Source: Acarospora socialis
Taxonomy: Eukaryota; Ascomycota; Lecanoromycetes; Acarosporales; Acarosporaceae
DNA: 64,000 nt
Direction of reading: 5' to 3'
Assembly (NCBI GenBank): GCA_025617375.2
Contig: JAMYGW020000013.1
Coordinates: 806,001 to 870,000 of the forward strand
Made by a program: the position numbers and the translations under genes. Each line of letters begins with the position of its first letter. Position 1 is the first letter of the stretch. Positions 11,367-22,800 of this stretch are shown piece after piece. A model generated the notes under the pieces. It was given only the letters and a program-made list of their open reading frames with translations. It was not told where the DNA came from and did no database searches.

Positions 11367-13761
11367 TGGACGCTAAGGTAAGCTGCTGTCCGTCGCTTCC
11401 ACTCTCTTGGACGTTGGTTTTCTCTCTGGGTCGTCGTTACCTCTCTTGGTAGACAGACAACCAAAGTCGATCGCACCTCGTACCTCCCGCTTCCGTCAAT
11501 CACTGTCAAGATCAACTTTCTCTTAGCGTCCCGGTTAGCCATTATTTATTCTCTTGTTGTTTTCTCCCATCCCATCGCAACACTTCTCATACATCTTCCA
11601 TCACCCAACATCGTACTGATCTTCAATCAATTGCTAGCCACAACGACCAATCCGTACCGTACGCGTCCGAGCCGACGAGAACGAGCCTCCTGCTATCACC
11701 GCCAACAAAACACTTCATCACCGGAATAAATCCAGTCCCGCGCTGTCGACAATGTACTCGTACCACGCCGGAGGCCTCAAGGCTGCGGCCAAGCGCACCG
11801 TGTTCGGTGAGGTGACGAACACTTCGACCTACATGCGCAATGCCTACGATGACTCCGCCATCGGCGGCAAGAATCCTTACGGTGTCATCGGCGACAAGTC
11901 TACCTTGCTCAAGGAAAATAAAAAGCCAGTGGCGTTGCTCCGCCCCGCTCAACGCCCTTTGTCCATGTCCGGGCTCAAGGGCATCTTGGCCCACGTTCCC
12001 AATGCCAATTACGCGTCTACCAAGACGGAACTCGCCAATACGCGCAAGGTATTTACAAAAGAAACTCTTACTCTTTGGATTGGCTAACAGTCGGTAGGTC
12101 CTCACAAAGAAGAACACGACTGTTTACAAAGACACGTCGCCGGTCCTCGACGGGCTCAACGTGGAGCTGATCAAGAAACACGTCGAGCTGGCGCCGTTGT
12201 CGATCGCGTCCCTCAACCTTCCTCCTGCCGATTTGCAGGCCTCGGCTTTGGAACTCCCTAAGCCTCGGGAGCGGAAACGACTTAGTCGGTACGCTTCGAC
12301 CTTTGAGCGTTTGGAAGCCGAAAAAGAGGCCCGCAAGGTCTCTCCCCCTGTATACGACGCCCCTGGCACCAGTGGCGTAACCGACAACAATGGCTTTGCC
12401 AAGCGCGACAAAATCCCTGATGATTATAGTGGCGGGGTCGAGAACAATGGCTTCGCCAAGCGCGACGATGTCCCTTCTGATGCACCCAAACGCGCGAACG
12501 ACGACTTGACCGAATCTGTGAAGAAGGCTTTATCCGCCACGGCTCGTCAAATCCTCTTGGAAGCGGCCGACGATGAGGAGTTTATGCAGGGACTTGTGGT
12601 AGATGAAGACGAGGACGATGGCTATGTCACGGCACACTCGTTCAAGTCTCGTGGCGATTATACGACTGGAGCGGTCACCACCGAGGTGGTCCCAGAAATG
12701 ACCTCGAGGTCCAGACGCGAGGTAGAGGCGGCCACGAGACTTGTTGAAGCGTCCAAGACCGCCGATGAAGTGGAAGAAGAATCGTGGGACACCAGCATGG
12801 TTGCTGAATATGGGGACGAAATCTTTGGATACTTGAAGGAGTTGGAGGTAAGTCGCGTCATCCGAGCGCTATTCCACACGTCAATACACGTCGCTGACAA
12901 CCTGACAGACTAAGATGGCTCCCAACCCGAACTACATGGAAAGCCAAGCCGAAATCCAATGGTCCATGCGCGCCGTTCTTATGGATTGGCTTGTCCAGGT
13001 TCATCACCGTTTTGGCCTTCTGCCCGAGACACTCTTCCTGTGTGCCAACTTCATTGATCGTTTTTTGTCGGCCAAGGTCGTGTCGCTCGGGAAACTTCAA
13101 CTCGTCGGCGCCACTGCCTTGTTCATTGCCGCCAAATATGAAGAAATCAATTGCCCGTCGGTGCAAGAAATTGTTTACATGGTCGACGGCGGATACACAG
13201 TTCAAGAAATCCTCAAGGCGGAGCGTTTCATGCTTAGCATGTTGCAGTTCGAGCTCGGGTGGCCTGGCCCAATGTCGTTTCTTCGCCGTATCAGCAAAGC
13301 GGATGATTACGACCTTGAAACCCGCACATTGGCCAAGTACTTCCTTGAGATTACCGTCATGGATGAGCGTTTTGTCGGCAGTCCTCCGAGCTTCCTCGCC
13401 GCTGGTGCTCATTGTCTGGCCCGTCAGATGCTCAAGAAAGGCACATGGGTAAGTCTATCTCCCTCAGTTCCAACCTCACACAATACTAACTCCTCACAAG
13501 ACTGCCGCTCACGTTCATTACTCCGGTTACACGTACTCCCAACTCGAATTCCTCATCTCGCTTCTCGTCGAATGCTGCGAAAACCCACAAAAGCACCACG
13601 GTGCCGTGTACGAGAAATACAGCGACAAGCGTTACAAGCGTGCCTCAGTCTTTGCCTCCGCCGAGATCAAGAATGGCTTCGAGCAGCTCGACTACGACAC
13701 CAACGCCGCCGGCGACATTGACGCCTGTGGCAGTGAGGCTCAGCCTTACGTCATCGACTGA
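11367..13761 (+). CDS. nimE: G2/mitotic B-type cyclin (NimE/Cdc13/Clb type)
   Basis: Activating subunit of the Cdk1 kinase that drives entry into mitosis. Five exons: 11367-11378, 11638-12048, 12098-12847, 12909-13448 and 13501-13761. The introns are 259, 49, 61 and 52 bases, and all junctions keep frame, giving about 657 residues. The first exon is only 12 bases (MDAK). Residues 57-65, RTVFGEVTN, match the B-cyclin destruction box RxxLxxxxN with Phe in place of Leu. The first cyclin fold starts near residue 377 (EYGDEIFGYLKELE, then NYMESQAEIQWSMR and LMDWLVQVH). AALFIAAKYEE-like and DRFLS motifs follow, and the second fold ends in the last exon (HYSGYTYSQLEFLISLLVEC). The N-terminal half is long and of low complexity, as in other filamentous fungi. 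The 259-base first intron may be regulatory. Identity is secure; the naming follows Aspergillus. Confidence 0.93.
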
Positions 13762-13864
13762 TTCATTTCGTTACATTATCTTTCCTTTGTTATACTATGG
13801 AGCATTTCAGTCATTCGTTTTCACCATCAGCATCACCATGGCGTCGGCGGAACGAAATAACGTG

Positions 13865-13975
13865 ACCACGATGTGACGACTTCGCTCTGTGCTCTTCCTC
13901 CCCGGGGTTCCCCCGGGTTGAATGGGAGCTCGAGCTTGAGGGGCGTTCGTTCTGGGCTGGCTGGGTGGCTCGTGT
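13865..13975 (+). repeat. solitary copy of the ~140 bp repeat family
   Basis: Carries the family core CTCTTCCTCCCCGGGGTTCC, then GTTGAATGGGAGC, GAGCTTGAGGGGCGTTCG and GGGCTGGCTGG. It begins about 100 bases after the cyclin B stop codon and so probably lies within that gene's 3' untranslated region. Compared with the array at 16342-17170 it lacks the trailing GGGTACCC..CGC part. Confidence 0.65.
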
Positions 13976-14439
13976 GTGTTTTTTGTGCTTGGTGTTTTGT
14001 CATTCTTGGTAGGCATTCTTGTAGAATACTTTATAGACGGCATTTTCTCATCAACAGTAGAGTACCTTGTGCCATTGTTTGAGTGTTGTGACTTCTACTG
14101 ACTCTCGAGAAACTGCACCTCACTAACTGGAACGCTCCTGGAAAGAGGAACTTTGAAGTAGAGGTCTAACTACTATCCTTGTATCAACTCCGTACTCATC
14201 CTCGTACAGAGTACCTTCGTTTGGTATACACATCAAGAGCTCTCCCTACTACATCTTCAACCCAATCTCACTTCACCTCTCCTAGAAACGATGGGGTTGG
14301 ATATGCTTGTACAGCCCTTCGCAATAGTACAGCACCCTCCCCCTTCATCGCCCTCTCTTTGCGTGGGCAAACCCCCTTGTCTACAGAGAATGCCTACCAA
14401 AACGATACAAATACCGAACAGAAAACAAACACTGAAGCA

Positions 14440-14665
14440 CCTCAGCCAGCCCGAAATGGATGTCTTTCCAGCTCTGACTCCCGTCCAACACAGCGAACCC
14501 CAGACAGGAAGAGCGCAGCGAGGATAGGCAAGTCGTTGTGTCATAATCACATAAACATTTCGTTGATACTGGATACCCTAATCCACTCCAGCTCCCGCCC
14601 CCATTTGACCTGGGGAGCCCGGGGAGGAAGAGCTGCAGAGCGAGCAAGCAAGCTCATTGCGGTGT
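14440..14665 (-). repeat. two tandem inverted copies of the ~140 bp repeat
   Basis: Read on the minus strand, two units follow each other. The first (from about 14660 down) has CTCTTCCTCCCCGGGCTCCC, GTCAAATGGGGGCGGGAGCT and ATTAGGGTATCC. The second has GACACAACGACTTGCC, GCGCTCTTCCTG, GAGCTGGAAAG and TCGGGCTGGCTGAGG. They face the copy at 13865-13975, so cyclin's 3' flank holds an inverted pair about 460 bases apart. Confidence 0.6.
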
Positions 14666-14788
14666 GTTCATGTAAATGTTAATGTTCCGCCGACGCCGTA
14701 GTGATGCCGATGATGAGAAATGAATGAATGAATGGAATGCTCCACAGAAAAAGACGAGAAGTATGACTTAACAACCAACACAGTTTAG

Positions 14789-15200
14789 GTTGGCGACGTC
14801 TTCGGCAACGCCGCCTGCCAGACCATCGTCTTCTTAGGCGACATTGAGATTCCCGACGACGTCCCAGTCGACGACCTCGCCGCCAACTCGCCCCAGCTCC
14901 GATGCACCGGTTAAATCAGCGAGTGCAAACCACGCCTTTCCACCGCCCCAGTGCACCCCCAACTTCCGAGCCCCGATTCCTTGGAACCCGACCGGCAACA
15001 ACGTCGCACAGGACCTCGACATCTTCTATGTCTCCACCCACCAGCACAGTGACACACCACCACGCTCTCAAGCCACGCCTAGCAAGGAAGTCAACTAGAG
15101 CAGCAACCCCATCGCAGACCCGTCCGCCGACAACCCGTATTACTCCCACATCAAGTGGCTGTGTAGAGGGTGCGAGAACAAACACATCGCACTAATGGAG
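14789..15200 (+). pseudogene. GC-rich coding relic, family unknown
   Basis: After an acceptor-like TTTAG at 14784-14788 the frame reads VGDVFGNAACQTIVFLGD then IEIPDDVPVDDLAANSPQLR, with strong GC bias at third positions, and ends at a TAA at 14912. Protein-like text resumes in another frame (GNNVAQDLDIFYVSTHQHSD) and near 15105-15200 in yet another (IADPSADNPYYSHIKWLC). This looks like a gene decayed by frame changes or cut by unrecognised introns. I cannot place its family. Confidence 0.3.
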
Positions 15201-16341
15201 ATCTCCAGCTTCCACTGCATCCTGGGGTGGCGCGTCTTCGCGACCGCCCAACAGCCAGGAGTCGTGGATGTAGGATGTCTTTGGATATCAGCCGTATCAG
15301 GGGCAGGCTTTTATCGGGGCTGGAGTCTGGGATGTTATGAGGATTGGGGACATGGTTTCTTGCCGTGCGGGGATAGCGAGGATTTCGTGAACGAGAAGCG
15401 TGTGAGAGGCGGAAGGTCAAGGGGAGTTTGAAGGAGGGTCTCTTCGGGCTGGATAGGGTGGATATGGGACAGCGGACTGTTGGGCCTACGGGTTATGGAG
15501 CGGCATTGGTAGATAGGCGTCTGGTTGAGTAGGCGAGCAGATTCCTCAGGCACTGGACTGAGCGAGTGCAGTCTGCTTAAGACTAGGGGACTCTGGCGTG
15601 TATAGAGTCACTATGAGACTGGTGTAACATTTGATATCTGGTCAACCAAGCCGTCGTCGCTTTGGTTGCGCGGTACCAACTAAGGTATGCTATCGATATG
15701 CCCTCTTATTATTCAGTTCGGGTTGTACTGTATGAAGGGCGCCCAGGCAGGACTCTCAACACGTTGGTGGAAGGCAGTTGGGGCCAATGAATGCCATACG
15801 AAGGGAGACTTTGGGGTGGAGAGAGTTCTTGAGATATCGAATACTGAAGTATAGACGGCCTTGGCGGTGGTGATGATGAAGTAAGTTGCTAGCGAAGTCT
15901 CGATGATGAGGGGAGGGAACCTCACTGCCAATCTTCCAATATAAAGCAAAACAAGTCTTAGATGTTCAATGCGGTCGATTACCTCAGTTTGGTTAAGGCA
16001 ATGACCTTTTCTTTTGACATTTTTGTCCTCCTTCACGCATCTCCTGTGGGTTTTTCGATTTCTTTTCTGAACAGGATTCACCGTCTAATTGAACATGACA
16101 GCCATCAGGAATTAGCATCACCCTAATATTGACCTGAATCCTGCGGTTCGGTCTTATACGATTAATCATTTCTAATGTCCCGTCCGGAGATAACCCGCTT
16201 GATAAGATTGCTAGGAAACTGGCATAGAGTTGTACTCCGTACCTCGCCTCTCCGCTCATGCTCTTGCTCTTGCTCTTGCTTTTGCACTTCCCCAGTCACT
16301 GCCTTCAGACCAGATCGCTAGCTGGTGCTCCGGAACGATCA
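15201..16341. other. gene-free stretch
   Basis: No supported gene, RNA or clear repeat. From about 15700 to 16200 the sequence is noticeably AT-richer than its surroundings. A short TTGCTC repeat run lies at about 16259-16282. Confidence 0.45.
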
Positions 16342-17170
16342 TACGTGACCTACGACGCAACGAGTTTGCTTACCTCGCATTGCGCTCTTCCTCTGTGGTC
16401 CCCCCGGGTTGAATGGGAGCGGCAGCTAGAGGAGGAGTTCGTGGGGGCTGGACTGGGATAGCTGGCGCTGCAGAAGGGATAGCCTGACACGACGACGACA
16501 ACTTTCCCCCCGGTCTCCCGCGTCGAATGGGAACGAGAGCTAGAGGGGGGTGGGGCTTGAGGTCAGATGAGGGCAGGCTAGGATACCCGGCGCTCAGGTA
16601 CGGATATGGCATGACACCACGACGACCTCGGAGTTAGATGGGAGCCAGATGGGAGCAGGAGCGGCAGCTTAAGTGGGAGTGCAATCGAGGCCCGGCTGAG
16701 GGCAGAAACTTGAGGGAGAGTCATCTGAGGCCGTACCCAAGGCGGATAGGGTACCTGGCGTTACGGGAGGAATACTATAACAACCATAACGACGACTTCT
16801 ATCTCGGTATTGGGGGGCGTCCAATCTGCAGGTCAAATGAGAGTGAAAGCTTAAGGAAGTGTTCGTTTGCAGGGCTGGATGAGGGTAGGTTAGGGTACCC
16901 AACGCCGTAGAAAGGACTATAAGGCGACATCACGACAACGCTTTCCTCCTTGGTCTCTGGGTCGAACGAAAGCCGAAATGGGAGCTTGATGAAATCTCAT
17001 CTGGGACTGGCTAAAGTAGGTTTGGACACCAGCGGTGCGGAAAGATTGTACATGACTCACGACGCAACGACTTTGCTCACCAAGCTGCCGCTCTTTGTGC
17101 CCGGGACTCTTAGGTCGAATGGGAGCCGGAGCTGGAGGGATAATTCGTTTCCGGCTGGCTGGCGGTGTTT
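16342..17170 (+). repeat. degenerate tandem array, six ~125-160 bp units
   Basis: Six diverged units are visible, approximately 16342-16480, 16481-16605, 16606-16768, 16769-16916, 16917-17045 and 17046-17170. The shared skeleton is: TGAC(A/T)C(A/C)ACGACG near the start; a C-rich GGTC(C/T)CC block; (T/G)(T/C)GAATGGGAGC or a close variant; GAGCT(T/A)GAGGG; GGCTGG-TGAGGG-AGG; T(T/A)(A/G)GGGTACC-CGC; and GAAAGGA. Identity between units is low by eye. Chance frames cross it but none is shared between units. Possible origins are an old minisatellite or tandemly spread SINE-like repeats; the GGTCGAATGGGAGC segment only loosely resembles a tRNA B box. Confidence 0.6.
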
Positions 17171-17949
17171 AATTTCTATGGAGCTTTTGATCCAGTTCCT
17201 GTCGGGACATCTCCGGACGGGACTGCTAGCTAAATTAGGCCCGAAGGATTGCAGATGGTCAGAATGTGGGTCATTGATGATCTGCACTTTGCGCAGGAGC
17301 AGCCTCGATCGTGTTTGAGAGATGATTTATTGGGATGAGAGCGGAAATCTATACTCAAAACCTCGGAGGTTCGGCTTAATCAATTGAGTGAGTTTAGAGA
17401 TGACGTTGTTGGATGCGGCTGATACTTGAACTTTGCATACTCTTTCATGCCGCCGGGACCCTTGCTAAATCTCCGGCCGCTCGAGCAAGGTTGCTTGTCC
17501 CCAGCCTTGGTGAAGGGTAGTGTCCTTGGTCGGTAATTGCTCTGTATTTGCTCTGATGAAGTATTATAACAGAGTAGCTTTCAACACAGTCTACGCAAAA
17601 CGAGATTGTCGCTGTCTTCTGTTGAAACAGTCTCTGCATTTCCAAGCATCTACGCACCAAAAACGTGAGAGCGCGAGATGGACTCAGGGGCCCGTTAGCA
17701 TGAGCCGGAGCGGAGCGGCCCGAGGCGGAAAGTCAATAGTAGGATCCAATTACGTAAGCGCTCCGCCTCGTCTATTAGAGCAGCACCCTGTCCGTCTCCA
17801 TCTCCTTAGCTTGGACGCCTGACGTTTGCGACTTTATCTCAATCTCATCAAGTACCTGTGGGGTATCTTGTATGCGGAACTCCTTACACTTGTCAGAATT
17901 GCAGTCATCACCTATTAAATTACCGTGCATCTTAGACAGCACATCGCAA
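17171..17949. other. gene-free stretch
   Basis: No supported gene or repeat. Short frames at about 17445-17822 show no family resemblance. Confidence 0.4.
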
Positions 17950-18510
17950 ATCCCGGAGCCTTACCCTATCCACCGTACTTCCAACCCAACCCTGCTCCTA
18001 CGCCCTACGCTCTTCCTATCAACCTCGTCCCGGCTCCGGCCCCCGACCACAACTCTCCGCCTTCTTTTTAACGTACAGAAAGACAGGCAATACTAGTAAT
18101 CTTTCCCCCGTCCTCTATCCTCTTCTCCTGCGCTCTCTCCTCTCCCAACGCGGTCCCCTCACCCGCGCTCTCGCCAAAACCCGTCAGGTATGGTCAGACG
18201 TGTGTACTGATCCCGTCCTCGCTGTCGTCCGTGTTCACCTTCCTCAAAGCGAGTCTGGTCTGTGCTGGAGTTCTACCATTTCGAGCCCGAGGGAATCTTA
18301 GAGACTCTATTCGGTAACAGGAGCGGAAGATGGCCGGTGGTCAGCAAAGCGGGCGAGAAGTGTGGCGAGGGTCTAGCGGAAAACAAAGTTGAATTCCGGA
18401 GTTTGGCCGTTGGGGATGGGAGTTGGTGGATTGTACGGCCCAAGGATGGTCAGTGGAAGGGCTGGGTCTGCGGGTGGGAGAGAATGCGTGATTGGGAAGT
18501 AGGAGAATAG
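17950..18510 (+). pseudogene. coding relic of unknown family
   Basis: Protein-like text appears in neighbouring frames: LSPVLYPLLLRSLLSQRGPL and VWSDVCTDPVLAVVRVHLPQ at about 18095-18240. After one frame change comes a longer run from about 18262 to the stop at 18508-18510, including LEFYHFEPEGILETLFG and SWWIVRPKDGQWKGWVCGWE. The last 82 codons could be the end of a real gene whose upstream exons I cannot join. No domain is recognised. Confidence 0.27.
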
Positions 18511-18860
18511 TGATGATATGCTGGGCAGTTTCTAAAAGCGCTGTTCCTCATGTCTTGTATCTGAACATGCGGATATACAGAACGGACAGAGCCAGAGACT
18601 AAGGTAGCGAGCTGAGACATCCGAAATATCATATTCTCGAATGGGTGTAGTAGAGCATACCGCAGGTTACAGCCCTGCAACCTTCTCCTGGGGCTCGATG
18701 ATGACAGGTATAGGCATCAAGTCCAGGTATGTAAATTTGGATCGGTGTACATGATATACGTGTACAGTTTGGAGGAACGGGAGTTGGTAGGCTGGAATGG
18801 GAGGGATGGGAGACCGTTGAGAAATGTGGGTAAACGAGAGGAGGGGATAGGTTTGAAAGG

Positions 18861-18904
18861 GACGACGACGACTACGACGATAACGACAACGATGATAGCG
18901 ATGG
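18861..18904. repeat. imperfect GAC/GAT trinucleotide run
   Basis: A short run of GACGACGACGACTACGACGA followed by decayed GAY triplets. It lies in the gene-free stretch downstream of the C2H2 gene and upstream of nothing recognisable. Confidence 0.6.
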
Positions 18905-19132
18905 TAGGAATGAGGATGAGAGTAATGTCCTAGCTTCGGGGTAAACAGATAGTAACAATATAACACTCGTAGCGTCTCTCGGTTGAAGTTACAGATACAT
19001 TGATCACTCCCCAACCATCCAACGTGCCCTGCCTTACCCTCCATCAATTTTCATTCGTCCCAACGTGTATGACGCCAAACCCCATCCCCTCCCCTTCTCC
19101 CCTCTTCCACTCTGTCGAAGTTTGATAACCCT

Positions 19133-19612
19133 TTACTCACTACCGCCAGTATGCTTCGCCCTAATATGTTCCCAACACTTATCCTCCCGGGGAAACCCCT
19201 TTCCTCCCACACCACGCTCGCAGCCGGCAACATGACAGTAATAGAGTTGAGTTAACATGTGCTGAGTTTTCTGATGGCGATCAAGGTCGTATTGTCTCTT
19301 GAAGGTAGGTTTGGGGCTGGTGCAGCCGGGCCAGATACAGACATATTTGTTTCCGTTTCCTTGGGGTATGTTGGTGTTGAGGCTGTGATCGGATTGGTTG
19401 TGGGGGACAAATGGGGGATGCGCGCGTATAACTTACGTAGGCGAAGCGCAAGCGCTGGGTGGCTGTCACGTTAGCAACCACGAAAAAAAAAAAACCTACC
19501 CGGCATCAGCAGTGCCGCGCGATCCCCAATAGGGATCGTGCAGCCCGCTGAGCGCAGGATCGGGCTCCAGATTGGCTGTCTGGTTGGTGGTATCCATCGA
19601 GGGCGACGGCAT
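19133..19612 (-). CDS. small C2H2 zinc-finger protein, three short exons
   Basis: The exons are too short to stand out as open frames, but they join in phase: 19612-19500, 19462-19437 and 19359-19133, about 121 residues. The C-terminal exon encodes two C2H2 fingers. The first has CIWPGC and, after a linker KPTFKRQYDLDRH, an H-x4-H; the second has CHVAGC and, after GKGFPREDKCWEH, an H-x4-H, followed by TGGSE and stop. Upstream residues are Ser/Pro-rich (MPSPSMDTTNQTANLEPDPA). Such proteins are usually nucleic-acid-binding transcription factors. The first intron is only 37 bases with a 12-base T run and a TGCTAAC branch site; the second is 77 bases. The ATG at 19612 is the first in frame after an upstream stop, but a further 5' exon is possible. 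Confidence 0.6.
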
Positions 19613-19866
19613 GAAGGGCGACTGCACGATGCACGAGGGCGACGAATCAGGCGCGAGCTGAGGAACGAGGCGACGAGGCTGAGAAGATGCGGGTGCAATG
19701 GTCAGCTAGAAGAGGCACAATTGCGGTGAAAACGTTCGAAAAAGCTGAGAAGGAGGGAAGGGACTGACCTGGCTTTATGTTCTTGTCCTGTCCTCATGCC
19801 TGTTCACCGCATGTAAAGTGATTCATCGCCGAGGGCGCCATCGCCCTGAGTATGCATCACGCACCG

Positions 19867-22800
19867 TTACTGATCCAGTCCGTCCAATTCCACTAAACGC
19901 CGTACGAGAGCTACAATCTCGTTTTCGCTTAGATCAATCTCCGGGTCGTCGATTTTCTTCGCTAGGATTTCGTCGAGCATCATCCGGAGTCGTGACACCA
20001 GTACGCCTATCCTGGCCCAGCCGTGAAGGTGTAGCCAACCATCGACGAGTAATCCGCGACCAAGCGTGTCGAGTGTGATGGGACCCGAGAAGAGAAGTAA
20101 TGTGTATGCGTTGAAAGCTAAGACCTGTTAGCGTACGTATGTCAGAGTGTTCAACTGAATACATACGTGTGAGATCCCGGATGAAGACTTTGCTCGTCGC
20201 TAGTTTAGTGAAATAGCTCATGTAAACCGCTCCACCTGGAAACGATTGCGCGTCGAAGAGAGTCGAACTGGGATGTACGAAGACTCTTCCATTGTCTTGA
20301 TTGAAGTATTTGATAGTTCGAGCTTCCGGATCTAATTCAACGGCACCTGACATGGCGGTGGCAAACTTCTTCTCGGGAAACTCTATTCGTGCCAGCTGGG
20401 GATTGAAAGCTCCTGCGATGAGCGCTCGAATCAAAGCCTCGTTGCTATGATGTTGGTTATAGTTTGCTCTGGATGAGCTATCTGAGCTGTGGTAAGTTAT
20501 CGGAAGGAACCCGATCTCTTTAAGCGATGACAGATATTGCAGTCTATTCGCAGAGATGTCGTTGAGATTCTGATGCGACAGAAAATGATCATCGCACCAA
20601 CTTCGAAGCTCTCGTTGATTCGACGCCTTCCTCAGTGTATCCCACTCTTCGTATGCCCGTAGGTCACCGACGATATCACCCTGGCCTCGAGCGAAAGACA
20701 CTCTTTGGATCTTCGATTCCTCGCGCTTGTTCTGTGGAGATACGAACGGACTTCTCACTGTCAGAATGGCCGCGATGGTAAGACACGCCTCAAGGCATCC
20801 AAAGGTGGCACCGTAAACCATAAGCTTTCCACATCGGAGGTCTGCCGGTATCATCGCCAAGTGTCTACCTAGCGCGGTCAATTCATCTCCGTCGATGGCA
20901 CCCATTCTTGAAAGAAGATCTACCGCACCCTCGACGGCTACACTGTGCGGTGGTGTAAGAGCACTAGCCAGGAAGCCCGCAACGTCCTTCACGCCCATCG
21001 CTCTGACCAACAAGCACAACTGCTCAAGAGGTACTCTTCGGATCTCAGGTTCTGGCCTTTCCATCATCTTGGCTTCGGCGTTGCGAGTGTAGAGCTTATA
21101 ACATGTCCCCGCTTGTACCCGACCAGCTCTGCCTCTTCGCTGCTTACAAGCAGCTCGAGACGCCCAGACTTCCTCCAATTTCACCATATTGTTCTGTGGA
21201 TCGAAGCTTGTTTGTTTGACTCGACCAGTGTCGATGACCGCAACGATGTCTTCAATAGTGATTGACGTCTCTGCAACATTCGTCGCAGCAATAACCTTAC
21301 GCTTGCCTTTCGGCGTTGGAAGGAACACACGTCGTTGTTCACTGGGCATTAATGAGGCATGCAACGGTAGCGCATGAACGTTTGGTATGGACCGGACTGC
21401 GTCGAGTGTACGGTTGATCTCTAGTGTACCTGGGAGGAAAATCAGAATCCCTCCTGCGGCATCCCCAAGCTCCGAGTCGATCTGAATTATTGTTTGGGCA
21501 ATAAGATTGTAGTTGATACCCATGCCTATGCTTTTAAGAACACCGGCAACTGATAATTCCCCCTCATCTAGGTCGTCTACGTCAGCTTTTCCCCTTCGAA
21601 AGCCTGTATTGAACTTCGTCCAGCGTACGATGTCGTCAACGTAGTAGTCGGTAACCGGAAATGTACGCCCTTGAACCTCAACGCGACCAATACCCGATAC
21701 CTGCCCAAAGTAACGTTCGAATATGTCCGCATCCAAAGTAGCGCTCATCAAGACAACCTTAAGATCTTTCCGTTGCTTTAACACATCCCTCAGTAACACT
21801 AGCAGAAAGTCCGTGTCTAGACTCCGCTCATGGACCTCATCGACAACGACATGACTGACATCGGCTAATGCTGCCAAAATATCATCGTTGTTACCGCCAG
21901 AACTCTGTAAGCGGCGAAGAAGTACACCAGTAGTGACGAAGCTAATCTTGGTTGTGCCGGGCTTCTGCTTAGATTCACCACGGATGGCGTATCCAATCTC
22001 GTCCCCAACTGGGAGGCATCTCTCGTGGCTGACGCGGTCGGCCAAACCGAGCGCGGAGATCCTTCTGGGTTGAGTGCAGATAATATTGGCAGCACCACCA
22101 AGCTTTCGCTGTATCATGTCGTCCAAGATGAATTGTACCGACTGCGTGGACTTCCCCGAGCCAGTTTCTCCGAAGATGATTGTGACTTGATACTTGTTAA
22201 CCGTATCAACGATGTCATCTTTCAGCTTCCATGCTGGTAACGAGCGTCGTACGTCAAGCATCTTTTGCTGCTGAGGTAGGTTCTGCCTGGTTTGCCATCT
22301 CACAAGTATATCAAGGCTAGTACGGCTACCAGGCCGCCAATCAATAGAACTGGGAGGTTCGTGCTGCCGGACCGACCTGCGCTTCATTTGATCTGAGCCC
22401 GACTCTCCAACTGTCGTTGCTGCTGAAGAGACATCCCTCAGCCTCCCTGGGTTCTCAATGATTCGGGGAATCTCGGCTTCTAGCCAGTCTATCATATTAA
22501 AGATCATCGGTTCTCCCAACAAAGCTGCGTTTGCATACTCGACAACTTGGCGTGTAATGCTCAAGCGGATGTATGTAGGGAGACCCTCAGAGAGGATGGA
22601 GATCACAGGCACTTTGGCCGGGTACGAGTTGGAAGGTCTTCGAACCTTAACGAGAAATGGCTTGTTCGAATGCGACACATCTAAGGTAATTTGGCATATA
22701 TCCGCTGAAAGTGACTGGTATCTGTCTGCAAAGATAGCTTCAAGGGTATGAAGCTCTTGCTCCCAAACGACACCGTCATCTCCGGTTTGATCAGTCTCGA

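Larger units (their letters stand above)
13762..14788. other. cyclin 3' flank with dispersed repeat copies
   Basis: Contains no supported gene. It holds one forward and two inverted copies of the 140 bp repeat family, listed separately. The longest frames here run through those repeats and look like chance. Confidence 0.5.

Noticed and set aside
11623-12117. 164-codon antisense frame
   Set aside because: Antisense to cyclin B exon 2; explained by codon bias of the real gene.
12858-13412. 184-codon antisense frame
   Set aside because: Antisense to the cyclin box exon; no family resemblance.
14179-14682. 167-codon plus-strand frame
   Set aside because: Runs through two inverted copies of the 140 bp repeat; no conserved protein.
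16880-16900. TTAGGG hexamer, considered as an interstitial telomere
   Set aside because: Only single hexamers within the 140 bp units; no run of consecutive telomere repeats.
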